Source: a virus. Taken from it: a DNA stretch of 34,846 bases. The position numbers and the translations under genes are program-made. Position 1 is the first letter of the stretch. The number at the start of each line of letters is the position of its first letter. Location of the stretch: positions 1-34,846 of IMG/VR virus record IMGVR_UViG_3300040801_000993. The stretch is one strand, 5' to 3'. Positions 1 through 7,900 of the stretch are shown here, in pieces. The notes under the pieces were generated by a model that was given only the letters and a program-made list of their open reading frames with translations, searched no databases and was not told the origin of the DNA.

Positions 1-185
1 ACCCAGACAGAGACATTCGTATCCTGTTCCACAAGGACAACACGATCTCTCGGAATAGCAAGACTAGGTATTCGACGTGGTGCAAGCGGCGTAACATCAA
101 GTACGCCATCGGCGACCGGGTACCGGAGGAGTGGATCGAGGAGTTCAAGTCCGGTAAACAGAAGACGAAAGAGGAGATAGAGTAG
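1..185 (+). CDS. Endonuclease I (T7 gp3-like Holliday junction resolvase), C-terminal part
   Basis: The first 60 codons read open from the left edge (codons begin at base 3) and stop with TAG at 183-185, so only the C-terminus is present. The peptide starts PDRDIRILF and continues through TRYSTWCKRRNIKYAIGD to VPEEWIEEF. This matches the end of T7 endonuclease I in order and spacing: a DIRI-VF strand, a Y-x-x-(F/W)-C-x-x-x-x-I-K-(F/Y)-A segment, then a P-x-E-W-I-x-E motif. The T7 enzyme is a homodimer that resolves branched DNA and degrades host DNA. The catalytic acidic residues are N-terminal and lie outside the window. The stop codon overlaps the GTG start of the next gene by one base. Confidence 0.82.
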   Translation, partial: PDRDIRILFHKDNTISRNSKTRYSTWCKRRNIKYAIGDRVPEEWIEEFKSGKQKTKEEIE

Positions 186-394
186 TGGATAAGTTATTTA
201 AGAGTTGGTTTGGCAGGTTCATCTTCTTTTTCGGTTACATGATCTTGGGTATAGCTGCCGTGGCGGCTACGATAGCGGTGCTGATGGCGTTAGTAGGTTT
301 TATATTCGGTACACTCATGTTTGGTGTAGACAGCCTGTTCCTTTTCATCGTGGTGGTGCTGGCGGCAATACTCGCCTCGATCACCAAGGAGTAA
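185..394 (+). CDS. Small two-helix membrane protein (unknown; holin candidate)
   Basis: This 69-residue protein is almost entirely hydrophobic from residue 11 to 66, with two predicted membrane segments (about 12-33 and 38-64) and charged ends (MDKLFK and TKE). The start is GTG, supported by a GAGGAG ribosome site 10-15 bases upstream and by the one-base overlap with the preceding stop codon. It is followed after 3 bases by another small hydrophobic gene. Two short tandem two-helix proteins could be a holin pair or other inner-membrane effectors, but no lysis enzyme is nearby to support this. No family was recognised. Confidence 0.6.
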   Translation: MDKLFKSWFGRFIFFFGYMILGIAAVAATIAVLMALVGFIFGTLMFGVDSLFLFIVVVLAAILASITKE

Positions 395-397
395 ACT

Positions 398-616
398 ATG
401 ACTATTCTTGACAGATTCTTTAGCTGGCTAGTAGACACCACCCTACTTAAGGGTACAGCCGCATTCTTATCCCTATGCTTGGGCGTAACGGCGTCCATCA
501 TAGGCTTTGTTTATGTTATGTCGTTCCTTGGTCCGGCCTCCGGGGTAGTAGGAATGATGCTTACGCTACTCGTCATAGCCACGGTAGTTGTAGCCGCTAT
601 GCAAGGGAGGTTTTAA
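398..616 (+). CDS. Small two-helix membrane protein, tandem with the previous one
   Basis: A 72-residue protein with a short amphipathic N-terminus and two hydrophobic stretches (about residues 18-45 and 50-67), ending in the basic tail QGRF. An AAGGAG ribosome site overlaps the stop of the gene before it, so the pair is probably translated together. It has no clear sequence identity to its neighbour, but size and topology are alike. Roles that would fit are holin or antiholin, superinfection exclusion, or membrane remodelling; none can be chosen from sequence. The following HD-domain gene starts one base after its stop. Confidence 0.6.
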   Translation: MTILDRFFSWLVDTTLLKGTAAFLSLCLGVTASIIGFVYVMSFLGPASGVVGMMLTLLVIATVVVAAMQGRF

Positions 617-617
617 T

Positions 618-1355
618 ATGAGTAACAAAGCAACTAAAGGAGGGGAGCTTCGAGTTCCCGGAGTGCTGCGAACTTTGGCCGGTCGCTACGTCGACCTGAA
701 CGAGTTCACTCCTGACCAGATCCACATCGAGGATATCGCGTGGGGTCTCGGTCGTACCCTCCGCTACGGAGGACACATCAAGCAGGACTACCACGTTGCT
801 ACTCACTGCATCGTGATGTCCTACGCCGTGCCCGAGGAGCACGCGCTGGAGGCCCTGCTGCACGACGCAGCAGAGGCGTACATGGGAGATATTATCTGGC
901 CGGTGAAGGCACTGTTCCCACAGGTCAGCGAGTTTGAGGACCACCTACTGCATGTTATCATGGAGAAGTTCGGAGTGGAGCACCAGACGGTTTCTGTGAT
1001 GGGAGGGGAACCCCTCTATTACAAGCGTCCGGTCATTGCCAACTTTGATAACAAGCTTATGGAGCACGAGTGCTTCAGCTTTGGCAGGCCGGGTGTTTGG
1101 CACAACGACGTCGAACGTGCGTGGCTTAAGGCTGCGGACGTACACGAGCAGTGGTGGTTCTCACCTACGTACGCATATCTGGAACGGTTCTCGCAGCTCA
1201 CCAGCTACGAGTTTGATCTGGACATGCTGACAGAACTCTGGTTCCCTAGCGACAAGGTATCAGAGCAGGTGGTGGCTGAGGCGGAGCGTGTCGTAGCCCA
1301 GATGGGCGACATGCTGGTGTCCAGTGTTGGTGGGGAAAAGAAAGATGAAGGATAA
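618..1355 (+). CDS. HD-domain phosphohydrolase (YfbR/DatZ-like nucleotide hydrolase)
   Basis: A 245-residue protein with the signature of small HD-superfamily nucleotide hydrolases. GGHIKQDYHVATHC supplies the first histidine (H63 likely), LLHDAAEAYMGDI the HD pair (H82-D83) with the conserved EAYxGD motif, and NFDNKLMEHE the later aspartate (D144). These residues bind a divalent metal, and known relatives remove phosphate from deoxynucleotides (YfbR acts on dNMPs, DatZ on dATP). The extra 90 residues at the C-terminus are not recognised. The start is ATG with a GGGAGG site 8 bases upstream. The gene overlaps the dNMP kinase that follows by 11 bases, which points to a shared role in the deoxynucleotide pool. 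The exact substrate is not predictable. Confidence 0.78.
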   Translation: MSNKATKGGELRVPGVLRTLAGRYVDLNEFTPDQIHIEDIAWGLGRTLRYGGHIKQDYHVATHCIVMSYAVPEEHALEALLHDAAEAYMGDIIWPVKALFPQVSEFEDHLLHVIMEKFGVEHQTVSVMGGEPLYYKRPVIANFDNKLMEHECFSFGRPGVWHNDVERAWLKAADVHEQWWFSPTYAYLERFSQLTSYEFDLDMLTELWFPSDKVSEQVVAEAERVVAQMGDMLVSSVGGEKKDEG

Positions 1356-1983
1356 CATCTTTCTCTTAGGCGTGTGTGGTAAGGCTCGCAGCGGTAAGGA
1401 CACCGCTGCGGCCATGATGACTGGAACGTTGAGCCACCTGCTTAGTAATAGGGTACACCGCATGAGTCTGGCCGAGCCTATCAAGCTGATGCTACAGGGC
1501 TTGATGTCTTACTCAGGCATTGCCAACCCGCTGGACTACTTGCACGGGGACGAGAAAGAAACCCCACTACCGCAGTTTGGCGGAGTGACAGCCCGTCACC
1601 TGATGCAGACCCTAGGTACTGAGTGGGGCAGGGACGACGTGACTCAGAACCTGTGGATGCAGCTGCTCGTGGCCAGAGCACGTACGTACTGGCCGGAGAC
1701 TGACTTCTTCACAGTTGTGGTTATCCCGGACATTCGCTTCGACGACGAAGCTAAGGAATGTGATCTGGTGGTAGAGATCACGCGGCCCGGCACTGATCCC
1801 GTGAGGGAACACGTGTCGGAAAAAGGCATTACGGATAACCTTAAGGACTTCATCATCGTTAACAACAAGACGACTCGTGACCTACACGAGGCACTGACGG
1901 AGGTGATTAACAGGGTCCTTGAAGAAGAGGAGCGTTACTATGGACGAGCTGACCTGTGGCCGGGCGGCCCTTCTGGCAATTAG
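1345..1983 (+). CDS. Deoxynucleoside monophosphate kinase (T4 gp1-like)
   Basis: This 212-residue cytoplasmic enzyme should transfer phosphate from ATP to dNMPs to make dNDPs for phage DNA synthesis. Visible motifs are a P-loop near the N-terminus (GKARSGKDT, residues 12-20), the segment RHLMQTLGTEWGRD typical of phage dNMP kinases, and PDIRFDDEA, which matches their conserved D-(V/I)-R-F-x-x-E-A motif. An in-frame GTG exists at 1324, but ATG 1345 is preferred because a GGGG/AAAGAAAG purine tract lies just upstream and the P-loop then sits at the usual distance from the start. Its start overlaps the end of the HD hydrolase gene. Confidence 0.85.
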   Translation: MKDNIFLLGVCGKARSGKDTAAAMMTGTLSHLLSNRVHRMSLAEPIKLMLQGLMSYSGIANPLDYLHGDEKETPLPQFGGVTARHLMQTLGTEWGRDDVTQNLWMQLLVARARTYWPETDFFTVVVIPDIRFDDEAKECDLVVEITRPGTDPVREHVSEKGITDNLKDFIIVNNKTTRDLHEALTEVINRVLEEEERYYGRADLWPGGPSGN

Positions 1984-2158
1984 GGATGCGCTCGACATGG
2001 CCCTCACCGAGCTGGAGGATGTGGATGGCAGCGATGCTATCGAGCCAGTACGGGACGCCATCGAGCTTATCGACGAGTTGCTAGACGACGACTACGGAGA
2101 ATACGAAGAAGATGAGTATGAAGACCTTAAGCAAACGACTTCTGAACTACGTTTCTAA
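1940..2158 (+). CDS. Small highly acidic protein (unknown)
   Basis: A 72-residue protein with about 25 Asp/Glu against 5 Lys/Arg. Residues 1-50 look like two amphipathic helices, and residues 48-62 are an acidic run (LLDDDYGEYEEDEYED). A TTG at 1919 is in frame, but ATG 1940 has an AGGAG site 8 bases upstream and is preferred. It overlaps the kinase gene by 44 bases and the exonuclease gene by 47 bases, both in other frames. No family was recognised. Such acidic phage proteins sometimes mimic DNA or bind a host protein, but this is only a possibility. Confidence 0.6.
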   Translation: MDELTCGRAALLAIRDALDMALTELEDVDGSDAIEPVRDAIELIDELLDDDYGEYEEDEYEDLKQTTSELRF

Positions 2159-3122
2159 TGAGGGCAAGTACGACGAGGCGGCAGTTATAGCCGCCCGTCT
2201 TGCCACTGGAAGTAACAAGAAGGCAGCAGCAGAGTTAGGCATACCTCGCCGTACAGTTGACCGCATGGTTAACCGAGTGGTGGACCGCGCACTTAACCAC
2301 GGGGACATGGTAACAGTAGAAACCCCGAACGTCCTAGTCATGGACATCGAGACGGCCCCCATACTTGGGTACATGTGGCACTTCTGGAAAGGCGGCACCT
2401 CTCCCACCATGATGGAGAGGGACTCGTACATCCTGTCATGGGCAGCGAAGTGGTTAGGTGAGGACGAAGTAATGGCAGACGCCATCTGCTACAACGATGG
2501 CTACAGTGCAGGAGATGAAGATGACACACGCATGTTGGCAGGAATCTGGAATTTGTTGGACGAAGCTGATTTTGTCGTCGCCCACAACGGAGACAGGTTT
2601 GACATTAAACGGCTCAACACGGGGTTCTTACTGGCGCATATGTTTCCCCCCAGCCCGTATCGCCCGATTGATACCCTTAAGATTGCTAAGCGAGTCTTTG
2701 GCTTTAGCTCCAACCGACTGGACTACATACTCCAGCTACTGGAAGGACGTGGCAAGCATGACTCCGGAGGATTTGAAACTTGGCGAGCGTGCATGGCAGG
2801 CGACATGGAAGCTTGGGACAATCTCATTGCATACAATAAGCAGGATGTCCAAGACTTGGAGGACGTGTACCTCAAGATCCGAGCATGGGACACCCAGCAC
2901 CCATCAGCAGCAACCCACGGGCCAAGCACAGGTAAACCCGTTTGCACAGTATGTGGCTCAGAAGACGTTAGAGCACGTTACAAAGAAGACGGGTCCCGTA
3001 AAACCGTAAGCACCGGAGTATCTGTATTCCCGCTCTACACGTGTAACGACTGCGGTCACCACATGAGAAGCAGGGAGTCCCTGATCCGGGGCAACAAAGC
3101 AATCTTTACCAATGCTAAATAA
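2112..3122 (+). CDS. DEDDy-type 3'-5' exonuclease with N-terminal helix-turn-helix and C-terminal zinc ribbon
   Basis: A 336-residue protein of the RNase H-like DnaQ superfamily. Exo I is VMDIETAP (D78, E80), Exo II is VVAHNGDRFD (N159, D164), and Exo III is YNKQDV (Y241, D245), giving the DEDDy set that uses two metal ions to remove nucleotides from 3' ends. Residues about 34-56 (NKKAAAELGIPRRTVDRMV) read as a helix-turn-helix, and residues 278-314 hold two CxxC pairs (C278/C281, C311/C314) that form a likely zinc ribbon. The two flanking modules suggest targeting to a specific DNA or protein site. The gene overlaps both neighbours and sits among replication genes. ATG 2118 is an alternative start. 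Confidence 0.8.
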   Translation: MSMKTLSKRLLNYVSNEGKYDEAAVIAARLATGSNKKAAAELGIPRRTVDRMVNRVVDRALNHGDMVTVETPNVLVMDIETAPILGYMWHFWKGGTSPTMMERDSYILSWAAKWLGEDEVMADAICYNDGYSAGDEDDTRMLAGIWNLLDEADFVVAHNGDRFDIKRLNTGFLLAHMFPPSPYRPIDTLKIAKRVFGFSSNRLDYILQLLEGRGKHDSGGFETWRACMAGDMEAWDNLIAYNKQDVQDLEDVYLKIRAWDTQHPSAATHGPSTGKPVCTVCGSEDVRARYKEDGSRKTVSTGVSVFPLYTCNDCGHHMRSRESLIRGNKAIFTNAK

Positions 3123-3309
3123 CAGCGGAGTACATCCAAAGTTTGTTCAGCGGTTAGCGTCTGAGTACTTTCGTAGATACAAAGACGAAGGTTCTCAGTC
3201 CGCTGCTCGCATGGCGGGACGGCTCATCGAGCCGGACTCCGCTTTGCAGAAGGAAGTGAAGCACGAGGTGGCCGAACTGATTCGGCACAACTTACGAGGA
3301 GGTAAGTAG
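3112..3309 (+). CDS. Small basic helical protein (unknown)
   Basis: A 65-residue protein with no recognised family. It is predicted helical, with a basic central segment (YFRRYKDEG) and a basic C-terminus (RHNLRGGK). The ATG lies inside the last codons of the exonuclease gene (11-base overlap), and no good ribosome site is visible, so it is probably translated by reinitiation. The tight packing and the strong ribosome site for the next gene within its own end support it as a real gene. Confidence 0.55.
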   Translation: MLNNSGVHPKFVQRLASEYFRRYKDEGSQSAARMAGRLIEPDSALQKEVKHEVAELIRHNLRGGK

Positions 3310-3310
3310 T

Positions 3311-3514
3311 ATGAACAAAGACCCGTACAAGATGACAGACGAGGAGGTCGAGCTGGCGCAGACAGTAGAGTGGGGTAACTGGGAAGAGACTGATCACGAG
3401 TTGTTTAAGGAGCTGTGCCAGCGCATGCTTGCTCTCAGTGTCGATGAGTACCGTGAGTACTTGGACCAGATGGAGGAGGCTGAAGAGGATTGCAAGCAGC
3501 TATGCCTCGTCTAA
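3311..3514 (+). CDS. Small acidic protein (unknown)
   Basis: A 67-residue acidic protein (many Glu and Asp, with a helical C-terminal half ending EEAEEDCKQLCLV). The start ATG 3311 follows a strong GAGGAGG ribosome site and comes one base after the preceding stop. No family was recognised. It overlaps the start of the next gene by 13 bases. Confidence 0.6.
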   Translation: MNKDPYKMTDEEVELAQTVEWGNWEETDHELFKELCQRMLALSVDEYREYLDQMEEAEEDCKQLCLV

Positions 3515-3936
3515 CACCAGCCGAAGCAGTCAAGCTGTACGAAAAGGAAGACCCTCCTGAGAGGGTCTTTCGCTTTGACGATATTGAAGATCTGACAGAG
3601 GACAAGCTGGGTCAGATACATGACCTAGCTACAGGACTGATAGGTGCCATGCTCAAGCTGGAACTCCAAAGTCTGTCAGGCCCAGAGATCGGCAGCGAGC
3701 TGCCGCTCGTTGTCAGCAACGTGAAGGACGACGTGATCAGGATCTTCATTTCTCCAATCGTAATAGAAGAAGGGCAGGACTACATAGTAATCTCTGCCCT
3801 TAATTACGAGGGTGATCGTATGGTATTGGATACCAGAGAGATGCTGTCTAATAACCCATACGGTTTTATTCTGGAGATACTGCCCAAGCTCGACGATCTA
3901 ACTACTTATCATCAACAACAGGCTTCACTGGGATAG
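3502..3936 (+). CDS. Unknown protein, faint resemblance to a peptide deformylase fold
   Basis: A 144-residue protein, last of the rightward block. Residues in the middle (LSGPEIGSELPLVV, then IRIFISPIVIEE) loosely recall the segment G-x-G-L-A-A-x-Q-x-G...(I/F)-x-N-P of peptide deformylases. The catalytic EGCLS and HExxH motifs are absent, so enzymatic deformylase activity is not supported and the likeness may be chance. TTG 3490 is in frame, but ATG 3502 is preferred as a normal start codon. A perfect 9-bp hairpin lies 46 bases into the gene, and its last 35 bases overlap the end of the opposing leftward gene. Confidence 0.55.
   Translation: MPRLTPAEAVKLYEKEDPPERVFRFDDIEDLTEDKLGQIHDLATGLIGAMLKLELQSLSGPEIGSELPLVVSNVKDDVIRIFISPIVIEEGQDYIVISALNYEGDRMVLDTREMLSNNPYGFILEILPKLDDLTTYHQQQASLG
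3548..3569. terminator. Bidirectional terminator-like hairpin between converging blocks
   Basis: AAGACCCTC and GAGGGTCTT form a perfect 9-bp stem around a 4-base CTGA loop. It is flanked by A-rich sequence on the left (GAAAAGG) and TTTCGCTTT on the right, so either strand shows a stem followed by a T-rich stretch. For leftward transcripts it lies about 330 bases beyond the last stop codon (3902). For rightward transcripts it lies inside the 5' end of the last gene. The T-tracts are short and interrupted, so strength is uncertain. Confidence 0.55.
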
Positions 3937-4699
3937 TGTAGTCGTTAGCCCCGCCCGCACCCCCGCGTAATGGTCCGCGGTTGCCCCACCTGTCGTAGTA
4001 CGTACGCCCGCTAGGGCCGGTAGGAGTACCGTAGAAGGGAGAGCTTCCCAGCCTTCGGTATTGCATCGGCTCTATCGGGCTTTGTTGTGGTGGGTACATC
4101 TCGTCGTTAGTTACTGGACCTAGCCCCGGCTGCGGGGCATCGTCCGGTATAGGACTCTGCCACTGGTGAGTACGCCAATACCAATCCTGCACCTTCTTCG
4201 CTAGCCATCCCATTCCGGGGATTCCACTCAGCCATCCCAAGGCACTAACAGCTAGCACCCCATTCTCGGCAAGAAACTGTTCAAGCTTAGACGGGTCTGA
4301 ACCCTTCAAGCCTTCCGGAAATTCCTTATTCAAGCGAGACATAAACTCCTGACCAGCATCCACCGGGTTAACTCCCGGAGCTGGCTGCGGTATGTCTCGG
4401 ATAGGCGACCCAGCGTTCTGGTTACGCAGGGCCTGCTCGCCAGCGTTACCGCCTGCCTGTTGGTTAGGATCTCTGGTAGAGGTTTGTGCTGGCTCACCGA
4501 CAGCCTCGGCGGGAGGAGTCACTACTCCACCCCCGGTGAACTGTTGCGTAGGTGCGGTTGCTCCGCCACCCGGCAAGTACCTAGAGTTATCTACCCCGTT
4601 CTCCAAGAAGTCCTTGTAGATAGCACCCCACTCGCTATTATCCCGCGTCGATGGAGTAGGCGGAGCTATCGTGTAGCCAAATTCGTAGTCTTGCGGCAT
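3902..4699 (-). CDS. Proline/glycine-rich virion-associated protein (unknown)
   Basis: A 265-residue protein, last gene of the leftward virion block. The first 125 residues are low-complexity, rich in Pro, Gly, Gln and Thr. Around residues 145-165 is a hydrophobic segment (GVLAVSALGWLSGIPGMGWLAKKV) that could touch a membrane. The C-terminal third is again Pro/Gly/Tyr-rich (RTYYDRWGNRGPL). No family was recognised. Its position directly after the giant protein suggests a virion or ejection role. It starts two bases after the preceding gene and ends overlapping the converging rightward gene by 35 bases. Confidence 0.6.
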   Translation of the reverse strand: MPQDYEFGYTIAPPTPSTRDNSEWGAIYKDFLENGVDNSRYLPGGGATAPTQQFTGGGVVTPPAEAVGEPAQTSTRDPNQQAGGNAGEQALRNQNAGSPIRDIPQPAPGVNPVDAGQEFMSRLNKEFPEGLKGSDPSKLEQFLAENGVLAVSALGWLSGIPGMGWLAKKVQDWYWRTHQWQSPIPDDAPQPGLGPVTNDEMYPPQQSPIEPMQYRRLGSSPFYGTPTGPSGRTYYDRWGNRGPLRGGAGGANDYTIPVKPVVDDK

Positions 4700-4701
4700 C
4701 T

Positions 4702-4995
4702 CTAGTTCCTCTTCATAGACAGGACATTGGGGGCCATAGCTGCCTGCGCCGGTGTGGCAACACCCGCCTGCTCATTAGGTTTGTTGCGTAAGAAGTTTTG
4801 GTAGGCCGTGCCTTGGTCCTGCCTAGGTTTGTTGTTGGCCCTGAAGTTCTGGCTACCGGCCACTGCGTTGGCGGCCTGCCCGTATGCGTTGTAGTCCAGC
4901 CCCGGAGTGTTACGACGGTTGTCCGACTGCTTGCCGAGGAACTTCTGGAACTCTCCACGCATACGTGGGTCCCTAAAGAATGAGTTGTTATTCAT
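4702..4995 (-). CDS. Small Asn/Gln-rich protein (unknown)
   Basis: A 97-residue polar protein rich in Asn, Gln, Arg and Ala, starting MNNNSFFRDPRMRGEF and probably largely disordered. Its ATG overlaps the end of the giant protein gene by 8 bases and its stop is two bases from the next ATG, so it is part of the same transcript. No family was recognised. A short linker or cofactor of the giant protein would fit the position, but this is inference. Confidence 0.6.
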   Translation of the reverse strand: MNNNSFFRDPRMRGEFQKFLGKQSDNRRNTPGLDYNAYGQAANAVAGSQNFRANNKPRQDQGTAYQNFLRNKPNEQAGVATPAQAAMAPNVLSMKRN

Positions 4996-7900
4996 AGTAC
5001 GTAAGCTTCTCCTCGCCAGCCTCTATAATGGCACGCTGATACCACGCAAATAGCTGGTCCATCCTCTCTTCTTTATCAGGCATATTGACAAACCGCTGGT
5101 TCTTTTGGAACATGCTTTCCCACCTATCGCGCACACGCTTAAGTGCTGGCGGGTGATATGTTCCTTCGTGTATCTCTCCTAAGTTGAACCCGGCCACGTT
5201 CATATCTACGAAGCCTTCCTTCAAAGCCGCGATAAGGTCAGAGTCTTCCTGACCTAAGCGGCCCCCGCCTACTCGTAACGTCTCGAATACATCCCTGAAC
5301 GCCTCTCGCCTGTAGTAGTTGTACACATCGAAGCTGTGCTTGAACTCCTCGTAGCTCTCAGCCCCGCCATACACTAGGCCCTTGAGCATGATGTCCTCCT
5401 TGTTGCCGAGAGCGCTCATCCTGCTCTTGACCATAGGAACCCAGTCATCTTTGATGTTATACTGGGTCTGCTTAAGGCCTGCAACGTGGCTCAGGGCACG
5501 CACTACCGTCTCCGTCCAGTCCCGCTCTCCGGGGCTAAGCTTCTCTTGTTCGGCAAACTCAATCAGGTAGTCCCTAAGCTGGGTAGCCTGCGCCACCACC
5601 TCAGGCAGGAACACTGACTCCAGCGCAGCTCCAGCCCCGGCAGCAGACCACTTCTCAAACCAGTTGCTATCCTCGTCAGCAATGAAATCCTGAACACGGT
5701 CAGCCCACTTCTCCAAGAGACGGTCGTCATCAAGACTTTCAGTATCAGGCGTTCTGTTTAGCCGCTCATTAAACGTGCTGAACAGAACCTCGTCTTGTGT
5801 GAACGGGCTGGACAACGTGTTCCACACAGCCTTTGCGCTGGCCGTCATGACCGACTCTTCCCCAGAGTTTATAGCATCCCGCAACCTAGCCACTGCTTCT
5901 CGGAGCGAGTTCTGCCACGCGCCCGTAGGGTCTAGGTAATCAAGGGACATCATAGTCCACTCGCCCAGCTCTTGATTAACATTGCTGATAACAGCCATGC
6001 TATCTTCTGCCCACCAAGGCTTGAGCATGCGGTCTTCTTTCTGCTGCTCCAGATCGCCGAGACGAGCCATGGCGTTACCCTCTAACAAACCGGGAGCCTC
6101 GTCGTCGTCACCAGCAAACAGAGCAGCCATCCCACCAGCGGCGATAGCTTGCGTAGCAGCCGAGGTAGCCGTCCACATGGCAGTTAAACCGGACAGCTTG
6201 ACACTGGCAAGGGCCAGAGCTTTAGCCCGGCCGCTGCTGCTAAGCTTGGTACCGTCAAGCATGGTGCCAGTAGCGAAGCCGTGCATCAAGGAAGCAGAAT
6301 AACCAACAGTGTTGGCGGAAGTCCTGATGATCTCGTAGCTAAACGACGGGAAAGCTCCGAGCACCGGGGAACGAGACACAGCCTTAGTAAGGCGAGACGT
6401 GTTAGAGAACGTGGGGTAGGTGTTGCTCACCACGTTGGCTGCCCAGTCTAGCGCCTTGGTTACGGCTGCGCTCTCGGCCTCTGTCATCTTGTTGCCGTTG
6501 AGCCACTTATCCAACAGCTTGTGCTTACTGCCTGTCAACTCTAGGTAGTTGGCCGCTTCCATAAGGAAGCCTGTTGCCTTGACCGATTCGTCCTCCAGAC
6601 GGAACAGCTCGTCGGCTATGTACTTAGCACGCTTGACGCCCATCCCAAGGAAGTGTGCTGCCTTGGTAGGCGAGAAGCTAAGGGAGTTGAGGCTCTGCAC
6701 GTAGGTGTTGGCACCGGTGGTGCCCATCGTATTCTTCAGCACGTCGTACAAAGCACCAGCTCTGCCGCCGTCAAAGTACAGACCGCGCAGAGTCATGGCC
6801 TCCTCTAGCCTGCGGACATCATCCCGCTTTCCGTACTCTACTCGGGCTTCCCAGCCACTACCAAAAGAAGCAACGATCTGATCGAACGTGGACAGTAGCC
6901 CAAGCTTCCTAGCCCTGCCCATACCAAACCCCAGAGCGTTGTTCTTCCAGTGGATGATACGAGTAGACACTACGTTACGCGCATGCGCCAGCGGGCTAGC
7001 GACGATCTTCTGGTACTTGGTTATCGCCGACGCCCACAGCGTCGTGCTCACGATCTTACCTACCAGCTTGCCGGGATCGCCCTTAACATCAGCGCCGAAC
7101 GCGTCGGCTACCCATTCCGCTACGTAAGGATCGACCCGGATCTGGCTGCCAGTAATGAACTGCTTGCTGCCCGGAATGTGTAACGTGGCATCGCCAAGCG
7201 CGGTACCAACAGCAGCCATAGGCTGCCAAGAACCCTGCTCGCTTACCTCGCCTCGTCCCACGCGTGCCCAGCCGCCAGCCTGACCCAGCGACAGCGCGTG
7301 GGTAAGGAACGCTGAAGAGAACGTAGTCTTAGCCAGCTGCTCAACCGTTCGAGCCGCCAGCGTCTCCGTGTCTGTGATCTCGTTCAAGGCATCGCGCATG
7401 CCTTTGTTAAAGGCAACGTACGACCCTGCCCGCTTAACGTCCTCGCTAGACAGCCCCAGATCTACCGTAGCTTTCTTGAAGAACTGGGAGACCGTCATGG
7501 AGTCGATCATCGTGGCGTTGTCTTTCATGTACTTGGCAACTAGACTACGCTTTTCCTTGGACACGCTTGACAGGATGTACTTCATCGAGTCGTGGATCAG
7601 CTCAGCGTTTGACTTAAGCAAGTTACGCTGCTGCTGGATAGAGCGAGCAGCGCCAAGACCCCGCCCAGCATTACCCAAGCTCTCTAAACCACTAAGCATG
7701 TCGGAAGCCATACCCTCTACGGCACCCTCAAAGTCCTTGGGTAGCGGGAGGGTAGCTTTCACTGCGTCCCGCAGAGAATCGGTGAACGCTGCCAAAGACT
7801 CCTCGTCGCTAAACATCTCTTGTATCTGTTTAACCGAGGGCTTGCCGTTTACACCAGTACCCAGATCAATAACCTTGCCACCTCCGTTGAACTGAAGCAC

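Noticed and set aside
2497-3009. 170-codon same-strand frame inside the exonuclease gene
   Set aside because: Out-of-frame shadow of the exonuclease, whose own frame contains all catalytic motifs.
7600-7620. An I-H-D-S string in the giant protein, as in motif C of T7-type RNA polymerases
   Set aside because: No matching motif A aspartate, motif B lysine-tyrosine-glycine or TxxGR motif could be found at sensible distances, so a virion RNA polymerase is not supported.
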